Below, one piece after another: positions 25,078-32,962 of a DNA stretch of 64,000 nucleotides. Source of the stretch: Hyphomicrobiaceae bacterium (GTDB taxonomy: Bacteria; Pseudomonadota; Alphaproteobacteria; Rhizobiales; Hyphomicrobiaceae). Within the stretch, counting starts at the first letter, position 1. Every line of letters begins with the position of its first letter. The position numbers were made by a program, and so were the translations under genes. The stretch spans positions 104,141 through 168,140 of the forward strand of contig JACKJI010000005.1 in NCBI GenBank assembly GCA_020638035.1, written 5' to 3'. The notes under the pieces were generated by a model. The model saw nothing but the letters and a program-made list of their open reading frames with translations. It was not told where the DNA came from and did no database searches.

Positions 25078-26250
25078 TCAGCGCATTTTTCGCCGACCCA
25101 CAACCCCTTGGGCGCCGTCTGTTGAGGTCTCGCGATTTGCAGAATGCTCTTCGTCGGCAAGCAGCCTGCGCTTGCGTTCCACACCCCAGCGATAGCCCGT
25201 GAGTGCTCCGTCGGCCCCCACCACGCGATGGCATGGGACGAGGATGGAAACGGGGTTGGCACCACACGCGGCAGCAACGGCCCGGACCGCGCGCGGCGCT
25301 CCGATCGTTTGCGCGAGTGCGCCATAGCTCGTTGTCGTCCCGGGTTTCAACGCGCGCAGCGCGTTCCACACCCGCAACTGGAACGCGGTGCCGCGAAGGT
25401 CGAGGGGGAGATCAGGAGCAGTGGCGGCCGGATCGGCAATCCGCGCCACGACGACGGCGACGTACGCGTCTAGCTCCGCGTTGGCCGAAACGAGTTGCGC
25501 ATTGGGAAACCTGCGGTGCAGGTCGGCGAGCAGCTCCTCCCTGTCGTCACCGAGGAATACGGCGCAAACGCCCATCTTGGTCGCGGCAATAAGTACGACG
25601 CCAAGTGCGCAGGGAGCGACCACATAATCGATCCGCTCTCCCTCTCCGCCATATCGGTAGGATTGGGTGGTCATGCCGAGGATCTCCGGTGCAGCGGCAT
25701 AATAGCGGCTGGCGGCTTCAAAGCCGGCTGCGTGGATTGCCGTGGTGACATCGGGCGCTGTGCGCAGCGCAACGCGCGCCCGCTCTGCCCGTCTGCCGGC
25801 GGCGTACTCTCGCAGCGTGAGACCTAGCTGCCGCTTGAACGCGCGGTGCAGGTGGGTCGGCGACAGTCCCACGCGGGCGGCAAGGCTTGCGAGAGTAGGA
25901 ACCGACTGCTCGCTATCGATGATCCGGCATGCCGCGATGACCGCCGTGCGCATGCGCTGTTCGGCGGCGCTGCCCTCGCGGGCGTCGGGCTGGCAGCGCT
26001 TGCAGGCGCGGAAGCCCGCGGCACGCGCCTCCCCGGCGCTGCCGAAGAACCGGACATTCGTGCGGTGCGGCCTGCGCGCCGGGCATGAAGGACGGCAATA
26101 AATGCCTGTCGTCGTCACGGCGAAGACGAACAGATCATCCGCCGCGACGCTGCGCGAAGCGACCGCCTGCCAGCAGGCATCCTCGCCATCAGGCAGGGTT
26201 GCTGCGCGGGTCGCAGGTCGCGGTTCGGATCGGCGGCGTGATGCTGTCAT
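25078..26250 (-). CDS. ada: Bifunctional Ada: DNA repair methyltransferase and transcription activator
   Basis: 390 residues with all three Ada modules. The N-terminal zinc domain has the four Cys in YCRPSCPARRP and FRACKRCQPD (Cys of the first is the phosphotriester acceptor). The AraC-type helix-turn-helix is at about 100-180 (LASLAARVGLSPTHLHRAFKRQLG). The O6-methylguanine methyltransferase ends in the active site VPCHRVVG with the LKPGTTTSYGALA DNA-binding segment. Methylation of the N-terminal Cys turns Ada into an activator of its own gene. The C-terminal ~25 residues are an extra basic tail. Confidence 0.95.
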   Translation of the reverse strand: MTASRRRSEPRPATRAATLPDGEDACWQAVASRSVAADDLFVFAVTTTGIYCRPSCPARRPHRTNVRFFGSAGEARAAGFRACKRCQPDAREGSAAEQRMRTAVIAACRIIDSEQSVPTLASLAARVGLSPTHLHRAFKRQLGLTLREYAAGRRAERARVALRTAPDVTTAIHAAGFEAASRYYAAAPEILGMTTQSYRYGGEGERIDYVVAPCALGVVLIAATKMGVCAVFLGDDREELLADLHRRFPNAQLVSANAELDAYVAVVVARIADPAATAPDLPLDLRGTAFQLRVWNALRALKPGTTTSYGALAQTIGAPRAVRAVAAACGANPVSILVPCHRVVGADGALTGYRWGVERKRRLLADEEHSANRETSTDGAQGVVGRRKMR

Positions 26251-26353
26251 GGTGGGCCAGCCTACGCGCCCCGCGCCGTCGGCGCATCCCGATCCTTGCC
26301 GTCAAATTCGAGACGTGTTGATTGCGGCGAACCGTTTCGCCGCCGCCCGGCAC

Positions 26354-26785
26354 TCAGCCCTTTACGTTGAATATGGCACGCTGGGTCTCACCCGTGGTCT
26401 TGGGGATCTTGAGTTCGAACGTGCCGGGCCGGATCGGGATGAAGCTGATCGTCGCCTTGCCCTCGCCGTCGAACTCCAGGGAATCGAGGCCGAGCGGGCG
26501 AACCTCCACATCGTTGATCACCACCTCGTTGACCCACACGTTGCGGAAGAATTCAGGCCCGGCGATGCCCAGTTCCTGCGAGCCGTCAGCGATGATCTCG
26601 ATCGAGTAGTACTTGCCCGCTTCAAGCTCGTAGGGCTGGGCCGCCAGGGGCTTGCCCGCGGAGAGCGTGATCGGGTCGAGTTTGGTCTTCTTCTTGAGGA
26701 GGCCGGACTGTGCGTGAGCGGGTGCAGCGGCAAAGAGCGTCGCGAAGAGAGCGATTAGCAGTGCGCTCAGGATGTTGGGTCGCAT
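26354..26785 (-). CDS. Secreted protein of unknown function, beta-rich
   Basis: 143 residues. Signal peptide MRPNILSALLIALFATLF with cleavage after AHA (about residue 25). The mature part alternates hydrophobic strands (ITLSAGKPLAAQPYELEAG, YYSIEIIADG, KATISFIPIRPGTFELKIP) and may form a cupredoxin-like sandwich, but I see no clear copper-ligand set, so this is only a guess. Start at ATG 26785. It lies between ada and the L,D-transpeptidase with gaps of more than 100 bp each side. Confidence 0.7.
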   Translation of the reverse strand: MRPNILSALLIALFATLFAAAPAHAQSGLLKKKTKLDPITLSAGKPLAAQPYELEAGKYYSIEIIADGSQELGIAGPEFFRNVWVNEVVINDVEVRPLGLDSLEFDGEGKATISFIPIRPGTFELKIPKTTGETQRAIFNVKG

Positions 26786-26900
26786 GTTGGCTCCATTGGT
26801 TGTGATCGCGCGTATTCTGTTCGGCGATGCGGTGCCGATCCGCGTCTCGTTTTTGTAATATTATAACGCTCAAGACATGGCAACGGTATGCACATGTGGA

Positions 26901-26930
26901 AATGAAAACGCCGCCCGAAATCGGGCGGCG
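26901..26930 (-). terminator. Intrinsic terminator after the L,D-transpeptidase gene
   Basis: Perfect 10-bp arms CGCCGCCCGA (26909-26918) and TCGGGCGGCG (26921-26930) lie 30 nt past the stop and are followed on the minus strand by TTTTCATTT. The two-base loop would open to four or more in RNA. Confidence 0.75.
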
Positions 26931-26959
26931 TCTTGAGATCTTACAGCGGTATCGTAACC

Positions 26960-27532
26960 CTACTGGAAGCGCTTCCAGGTGACCGTCACTCGGGTACCCA
27001 CAGGCACGCGCGGATAAAGATCCAGCACATCCTCGTTGTACATCCGGATGCACCCCTTGGAGACGGCGGTGCCGATCGTCCACGGCGCGTCCGTGCCATG
27101 AATGCGGTACATCGAGGAGCCCAGATAAAGGGCACGCACGCCCAGCGGATTGAGCGGATGACCGCCCGGCACGAAGGCGGGCAGCTTCGGGTTCTCGCGG
27201 CGCATCGTCGGTGTCGGCGTCCACGATGGATTGACGCGCTTGGTCGACACGCTCGTCACGCCCGACCAACGGCTCTGTTCGCGCGGAACGGCGATGGGAT
27301 AGCTGATCGCCTCGCCACGCTTGTGGATCCAGTAGAGCTTGCGGTCACCGAACGAGACGATGATCTGGCGTGGCTCGTACTTGGGCGAGAAGGCGACGGT
27401 ATCGCGCGATCCACCGCTCCACAGGAACGAAAAGAAGTCCTGTGCGGCGGCCGGCTTGGTGCCGGGCGCGAGAAGAATGAGGGCGAGCGCAGCAAGAGCA
27501 ACGCGGCGAAGCAGGGGGGTTTTGGCAGACAT
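26960..27532 (-). CDS. L,D-transpeptidase (YkuD family), secreted
   Basis: 190 residues. Signal peptide MSAKTPLLRRVALAALALIL with cleavage after AAA near residue 30. The YkuD catalytic signature is present: IHGTDAPWTIGTAVSKGCIRM, with catalytic Cys and His and the arginine; the usual SHGCIR is SKGCIR here. The protein crosslinks meso-DAP residues of peptidoglycan or anchors proteins to it. PGGHPLNPLGVRALYLG is another family block. Single gene with its own terminator. Confidence 0.92.
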   Translation of the reverse strand: MSAKTPLLRRVALAALALILLAPGTKPAAAQDFFSFLWSGGSRDTVAFSPKYEPRQIIVSFGDRKLYWIHKRGEAISYPIAVPREQSRWSGVTSVSTKRVNPSWTPTPTMRRENPKLPAFVPGGHPLNPLGVRALYLGSSMYRIHGTDAPWTIGTAVSKGCIRMYNEDVLDLYPRVPVGTRVTVTWKRFQ

Positions 27533-27877
27533 CGTTCCAGGAACCTCTTCGTCAGCGGTCGTAGCTTCAAGATGAGCGGGAAAAATCGCTCGTGTGGACC
27601 ACCTGTAGCGGCCCTCGAATACAGTTGACTGATATGCTCAACAAAACGTTGCGTAGCTTGACGCCTGTGTCCAGCGTACGCAACGATTCGCCCGCTCCCC
27701 GGCGCGCAATGCGGCGATTCGATGCTGCGCAGTGGGTATTCTGCAACATTTGCACGATTTCAGATCGCGTGCGACGGCGTCGCCATACCCTTCTGGAAAC
27801 GATGCTTTTTCTCGAGCTGAGTGCAATGCGGCGAGGTTGCGCTGCCTGGCATTTCGGCAAACACGTGAGGCCGATCG
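27533..27877. other. Intergenic stretch with one inverted repeat
   Basis: CGTTGCGTA (27647-27655) and TACGCAACG (27677-27685) form a perfect 9-bp inverted repeat with a 21-nt spacer. There is no T-run, so it could be an operator for the transpeptidase or part of a small RNA. No coding signal is seen. Confidence 0.4.
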
Positions 27878-30800
27878 CTATTCCGCTGGTGCTGCGGCGG
27901 GCCCTTGATCGGGCTCGGATAGTTCGGGTGCGCCGCCGACGGCATCCCGCCCCCGGCGTCCGAAGATGCGGGCGACGTCGCCGCCGATACCGATGAGGCT
28001 CGGCACCAGGACGAGCACCAGCACCGTCGCCGTCGCCAGCCCGAACACCAGGGTCAAAGCCATCGGGATGAGGAATTGCGCCTGCCGGCTCGTCTCGAAG
28101 ATCAGCGGCAGCAGGCCGCCGATGGTCGTCAGCGACGTAAGCAGTACCGCGCGCAGGCGGTCAGCCGCACCGCCGATGGCTGCCTGTTCGAGACTGTCGC
28201 CGCCAAGGATGCGCTCGCGGATGCGCGAGACGAGCACGATGGAATCGTTGACCAGGATGCCCGACAGACCGAGCAGGCCGATCATGCTGATGATCGTCAG
28301 GTTGTAGCCCATGACGTAGTGACCCAGAACGGCGCCGACGAAACCGAACGGGATGATGGCCATCACCGCGAGCGGTTTCCAATAGCTGGCGAACACCCAG
28401 CCCAGCACGATGTAGATCAGCGCCAAGGCCAGGAGCGCGCCCTGTTTCAGGTCCTTGAAGGACTTCTGCGTCTCGTCGGCACGCCCCTTGAAGACGTAGC
28501 TGATCCCGTACTTCTCAAGAATTGGCGGCAGCACCTCGCGTGCGAGGCGGTCGAGCACTTCCTGCGATTTCGTCACCTCGCTGTCGATGTCGGCGGTAAC
28601 GGTGACGGTACGAATACCGTCCTTGCGCTGGATGATGGAGAAGCTGCGACGCTCGGTGACGGTGACGACCTCGGTCAGGGGTACGCGCTCGCCGCGCGGC
28701 GTCGTCAGATAGAGCCGCTCCAGGTCGGCGCGTCCACCATGATCCTGCTGGCGCTTCACGCGGACGATGATCTCCTCCTCGTCGCGCGCAAAGCGTGTGG
28801 CGATGTTTCCCTCGAAGGCGTTGCGAACCTGCTGTCCGACGCTCTGCCCCGTGAAGCCTAGAGCCAGGCCACGCGGAGTCAGCTCGAAGACGTACTCCTG
28901 CTTGCCGTAGGGCAGATCGTCATCGATGCCCGAGACGCCGGGGAAACCGGTGAGCGCCAGCTTGAGATCCTCAGCAGCGTTCTTCAGGCTGTCGATTGTG
29001 CCGTCCTGCAGCCGCACGTCGACATCGCGGCCGGGCGGTCCACCGCGCCGGCCGAACATCGACACGCGTTCGACACCAGGGATGTGGGGGCGGGCCTTTT
29101 GCCAGGCGGCAACGATGCGCTTGGTGGTGATGGTGCGGCTCTCGCTGGGTGTGAGCTGCACGTCGAGTTCGGCAACGTTGTCGCCTTGCGTGCGCCCAGC
29201 CTTGCCGATCGTGGTGAAGACGGTCTCGACGAGGCCACCATTAGCGGCTGACGGTTGCGGCTGCGTGCCACCGGTTGGTGTGGCGTTCGTCGCTGGGCCA
29301 TCTGCAGGCGGTGTTGCCGAGCTTTGCTTGCGCGCCTCGGCCAGCAGCCTTCTCTCGGTGTCGTAGAGTGCTTCCTCAATGCGTCTGGCAGCGGTGATCT
29401 GCATGTCGCGCGGCGTGCCAGGCGCGAAAGTGACGTAGGCCGAGATGTTCTCGGGCTCGGGCGAGGGGAAGAACTCGAAGCCGACGCGCCCGCCCGCCAA
29501 CATGCCGACCGCCAGAATAAAGCAGGCGATCATGGCCCCGACGGTCGTATAGCGCCATCGGTAGGCGAGCCGCACCCACGACTTGAACGCATGATCCCGG
29601 AAATATCCGAAACCACGGTCGAATGCTGCGCGCGCGCGACTTGGTTGGCGAACGGCGTGGCCATGCCCATGGCGCAGGTGGCCGGGCAGGATCAGGAAGC
29701 ACTCGATCGTGCTGGCCGCGAGCACCGACATGACGACCAGCGGGATCGCGCCCATGATGTCGCCGATGCGATCAGAAATGAACAGGATCGGCATGAAGGC
29801 GCAGGCGGTGGTGAGTGTGGCCGCGATCACCGGGGCGAGCATTTTCATCGCGCCTTGCTCGGCGGCTTCGAGGCGGTTGAGGCCCAGCTCCTCGTTCGTC
29901 GCCGCCTGTTCGCCGACGACGATGGCGTCGTCGACGATAATGCCGAGCATCATGATGAGAGCGAACATGGAGACCATGTTGATCGTCTGGCCCGTCGCGT
30001 ACATGACGCCCAACGCTGCGAGCAGGGCGACCGGGATGCCGGCGGCGACCCAGAAGGCGATGCGCGCATTGAGGAAGATGAACAGCATCGCCAGCACCAG
30101 CGCGAGGCCTTGCAGCCCATTCTCGATCAGGATGCCGAGACGCTGCACGACGAGTTTTCCGGCGATGTCGTAGACGGCGATCTTTAACGTCGGCGGCAGC
30201 GTCGGTCGCAGCTTGTCGAGGTACGCATTCATGATGCGCATCGTCTCGAGCGTATCGGCCTTGACGGAGCGTTCCACTTGCAGCTCGATCGCCCGTTCGC
30301 CAAGGAAGAAGCCTTGGTGGCCCTCCCGGTCGAACTGGGTACCGATCTGTGCGATGTCCTTGAGGCGGATCTTCTCGCCCGTTGCGCTGGAGCGGACCTC
30401 GATCTCGCCAATCAGCTCGGGCGTGCGGCGTTGCGCCTTAGATCGCAGCAGGACATCGACATTGCCTTCGAGCTTGCCGGCGGGGATGTCCTGAGTGTTT
30501 TCGCGCACGACGCGGGCGATGCCGTCGATGGTGAGACCCAGGCGACGCAAGTCGGCCTCGGCCACGCTGATCCAGACTTCCTCGTCGCGCGCTCCGCCGA
30601 AGGTGACGCGATCGATGCCGGCCGCCAGCAGGTCGTCGCGGATCTGCTTGGCGTGGGTCTTCAGCACTTTCTCGGTGAACGGCCCGCTAATCGCGATCTT
30701 GGCGACGGTATCGAAGAAGGCGGCGCGCGCGATGACCGGCCGCTCGGCGGTTTCAGGCAGCGTGGTGACGCGAGCAACAGCCTGCTCGACATCGCTCTGT

Positions 30801-31153
30801 GCCTTCTGCGCGTCTGCGCCCGAAGTCAGCTCGATGGAGATGACGGCCGTCCCTTCCCGCGCGACGGCGGTCACCTCGTTGACATCGTCGAGGAAGCGCA
30901 GCTCCGGCTCCAAGACATCGAGAATGTTGCTTTCGACGTCTTCCGCGCTAGCGCCCGGCCACGGCACGGTGACCGAAATAATCGGGATCTCGATCGTCGG
31001 GAAGAACTGGCGGTTGAGCTTGGTGATGGCGAATACGCCGATCAGCACCAGCGTTATCATGAGCAGATTGGGCGCGGTCCCGTGGCGCACGAACGTGGAA
31101 ATCATGCCGTGCGCCGGTGCCGCCGTGGGCACTCCCCGCTCTTGCCCGCTCAT
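27878..31153 (-). CDS. RND efflux pump inner-membrane protein (AcrB/HAE1 type)
   Basis: A 1091-residue proton-driven exporter subunit. The N-terminal helix is followed by FPTIEIPIISVTVPWPGASAEDVE. Repeated helix blocks include NARIAFWVAAGIPVALLAALG and MFALIMMLGIIVDDAIVVGEQ (helix 4 with the Asp-Asp proton relay), then LSGILVNDSIVLVSRIRERI in the second half. A low-complexity insert at about 600-650 (SSATPPADGPATNATPTGG) is longer than in AcrB. Its start overlaps the stop of the adaptor gene upstream by 4 bp (ATGA), so the two are co-translated. No outer-membrane channel gene is adjacent. Substrate unknown. Confidence 0.93.
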   Translation of the reverse strand: MSGQERGVPTAAPAHGMISTFVRHGTAPNLLMITLVLIGVFAITKLNRQFFPTIEIPIISVTVPWPGASAEDVESNILDVLEPELRFLDDVNEVTAVAREGTAVISIELTSGADAQKAQSDVEQAVARVTTLPETAERPVIARAAFFDTVAKIAISGPFTEKVLKTHAKQIRDDLLAAGIDRVTFGGARDEEVWISVAEADLRRLGLTIDGIARVVRENTQDIPAGKLEGNVDVLLRSKAQRRTPELIGEIEVRSSATGEKIRLKDIAQIGTQFDREGHQGFFLGERAIELQVERSVKADTLETMRIMNAYLDKLRPTLPPTLKIAVYDIAGKLVVQRLGILIENGLQGLALVLAMLFIFLNARIAFWVAAGIPVALLAALGVMYATGQTINMVSMFALIMMLGIIVDDAIVVGEQAATNEELGLNRLEAAEQGAMKMLAPVIAATLTTACAFMPILFISDRIGDIMGAIPLVVMSVLAASTIECFLILPGHLRHGHGHAVRQPSRARAAFDRGFGYFRDHAFKSWVRLAYRWRYTTVGAMIACFILAVGMLAGGRVGFEFFPSPEPENISAYVTFAPGTPRDMQITAARRIEEALYDTERRLLAEARKQSSATPPADGPATNATPTGGTQPQPSAANGGLVETVFTTIGKAGRTQGDNVAELDVQLTPSESRTITTKRIVAAWQKARPHIPGVERVSMFGRRGGPPGRDVDVRLQDGTIDSLKNAAEDLKLALTGFPGVSGIDDDLPYGKQEYVFELTPRGLALGFTGQSVGQQVRNAFEGNIATRFARDEEEIIVRVKRQQDHGGRADLERLYLTTPRGERVPLTEVVTVTERRSFSIIQRKDGIRTVTVTADIDSEVTKSQEVLDRLAREVLPPILEKYGISYVFKGRADETQKSFKDLKQGALLALALIYIVLGWVFASYWKPLAVMAIIPFGFVGAVLGHYVMGYNLTIISMIGLLGLSGILVNDSIVLVSRIRERILGGDSLEQAAIGGAADRLRAVLLTSLTTIGGLLPLIFETSRQAQFLIPMALTLVFGLATATVLVLVLVPSLIGIGGDVARIFGRRGRDAVGGAPELSEPDQGPAAAPAE

Positions 31154-32658
31154 GGTGCGCGGCTCTGCCGGATGCTGCCGGCGGGCACGTCGGCACTGGC
31201 CCCGACTTCGGGTGCTGCCGGCATGCGCTTAACGAGCACACCCTTGCCAGGCGTCGACATGCGCGTCGTCACGATCTCCTCGCCGTCCGCGATGTCGGCG
31301 CGCACCAAGAGGTCACTGCCATTGCTGCCGACCACAGTGACGGGTCGCGGATCAAGCCGGCTGTCTTTCACGACATAAACGGTATTGCCGTCATAGAGTG
31401 CGGGATTGGGAATGCGAACAACGTCGTCGAAAAGGACATCGGCGAGGCTCAGCTCGACGAACGCGCCCGGACGCAAAGGCACGGGCTTCATCGGATCGAG
31501 CACGCGGGCGAAGACATCGATGCCACCGTTGGCCGAAGCGATGCGGGCGGCGATGCGGGTGATCGTGGCGGGATAGGTGAAGGTCTCGCCGCCGAGCGTC
31601 CAGCGCACCTCGACGGGCCGGCCTTCGAGCTTTCCGTCGCCCGAAACGATGCGTCCAAACTGGCTGTCGGTCAGCGAGAACTGCGCCTCGATCCAGTTCC
31701 TGTCGATCAGTGTCGCGATCTTGTCGTTGATGGACGTGATTCTGCCGACCTGGGCCGTGACCTCGGTGACATAGGCATCGAATGGCGCCTTGAGTTCAGT
31801 CTCCTCGAGTCTTCGCTCGGCGCGCGCAATGGTGACGTCGAGGCGCTGCGTGGTCGTCCTCGTCTGTGCGATGCGCGCTTCCCACACGGAAATCGAATTG
31901 GCGAGTTGGTCGGCAGCCTGCTGTCGTTGCAACACGATCTGGCGGCGGTCATCGAGCGTGCGCTCGGAAAGATTGCCGCGGCTCGTCAGCTCCACCGCAC
32001 GGTCGACGTCAGCCTTGGCGAGAGCAAGCTGAGCCTTGGCATGCTCAAGCGACGTCTGGTCGGCTTTGAGCGACGCCTGCTGCTCGGTGAGGCGTGCGGT
32101 GGTCTCGGCGCGCTGTGCGCGCGCCTCATCGCGCGCCGAGACATATTCGAAGCTGTCGATGGCGAGCAGTGTCTCGCCTGCATTAATGCGCCCACCCTCG
32201 CGCAGCTCGTCATGCGTCTTGACGATGCGGCCGGCGACGAGTGCGCGAATGTCGAACTGGCGACCGGCGACAGTCGTTCCATAAAGCGTGAGAAGCGGCT
32301 GCGAACTGGTGCGCTTCGCCGTCACGGTGTCTACGGCGAAGGCACGTTCCATGTTGGGTTGCTTTGGAATTTCAGGCCGCGTCGCCTTCAGATATTTGTA
32401 TCCCGAAACGCCCGCTGCAATCATTGCAAAGGGAAGGAGCGACTTGAGGAGGCCGCGGGAGAAGCGGACGAGACGGCCCGGCCGCGCCGGGGCGGCACCC
32501 GTCGTGGTCGCATCGTTGTCGGCATCGGCATTGGCTGCGCGCAGTGTCACCGGCTGGGATTCCGAGACGTGAATTCGGGTGGACCCGCCCTCCGCGCCAG
32601 GTTCGCGTTGGGCGTCCGCATCGGATTGTGGCGTCGTCTTGCGTGCGGGTCGGATCAC
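31150..32658 (-). CDS. RND periplasmic adaptor (HlyD/MFP family)
   Basis: A 502-residue membrane fusion protein partnering the RND pump encoded directly downstream. A cytosolic acidic N-terminus (1-70) precedes one membrane anchor (LLPFAMIAAGVSGYKYL). Barrel-sandwich halves are VAGRIVKTHDELREGGRINAG and LKAPFDAYVTEVTAQVG. A long alpha-hairpin between them (about 175-285) is rich in Ala/Gln/Arg/Glu. Starts at GTG 32658 with AGGA about 9 nt upstream. The cytosolic tail is longer than in AcrA-type lipoproteins, which have none. Confidence 0.9.
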   Translation of the reverse strand: MIRPARKTTPQSDADAQREPGAEGGSTRIHVSESQPVTLRAANADADNDATTTGAAPARPGRLVRFSRGLLKSLLPFAMIAAGVSGYKYLKATRPEIPKQPNMERAFAVDTVTAKRTSSQPLLTLYGTTVAGRQFDIRALVAGRIVKTHDELREGGRINAGETLLAIDSFEYVSARDEARAQRAETTARLTEQQASLKADQTSLEHAKAQLALAKADVDRAVELTSRGNLSERTLDDRRQIVLQRQQAADQLANSISVWEARIAQTRTTTQRLDVTIARAERRLEETELKAPFDAYVTEVTAQVGRITSINDKIATLIDRNWIEAQFSLTDSQFGRIVSGDGKLEGRPVEVRWTLGGETFTYPATITRIAARIASANGGIDVFARVLDPMKPVPLRPGAFVELSLADVLFDDVVRIPNPALYDGNTVYVVKDSRLDPRPVTVVGSNGSDLLVRADIADGEEIVTTRMSTPGKGVLVKRMPAAPEVGASADVPAGSIRQSRAP

Positions 32659-32962
32659 GGCAGCATCCTACTTGCGGGCTCGGCGGGCTGCGCAGCCAAT
32701 CGGCCATCGATGCAGCAAGCCGTAGCATAGATGGGCGGTGCGGCAACGGGCGTCCAATTGCAGCAGCATATCAAACAGAATTGATCAACAAAGCGGCAGC
32801 AACGGGTCGCACTGTTAACCGTGCACGAGGGCGATCGCGCGGGTCCTTTCACATATGTGGCGTGCCTGGCTGCAAATCCAATGCCGCAAACTCGGTTCTG
32901 TCGATCGGGCTGAAGCCCGCGACCGTCCAGCGCCAGGCAGCAAGCTCCGGGGACTTCCACCT
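32659..32962. other. Intergenic stretch with no recognised gene
   Basis: It lies between the subtilase stop and the adaptor start, both on the minus strand, and should hold the pump promoter and the subtilase 3' end. A small GGGCT-GAA-AGCCC-like hairpin sits near 32909. I see no gene. Confidence 0.4.

Noticed and set aside
31117..32730. Plus-strand frame (537 codons) opposite the RND adaptor
   Set aside because: Antisense shadow. The minus strand encodes a clear HlyD-type protein translationally coupled to the pump.
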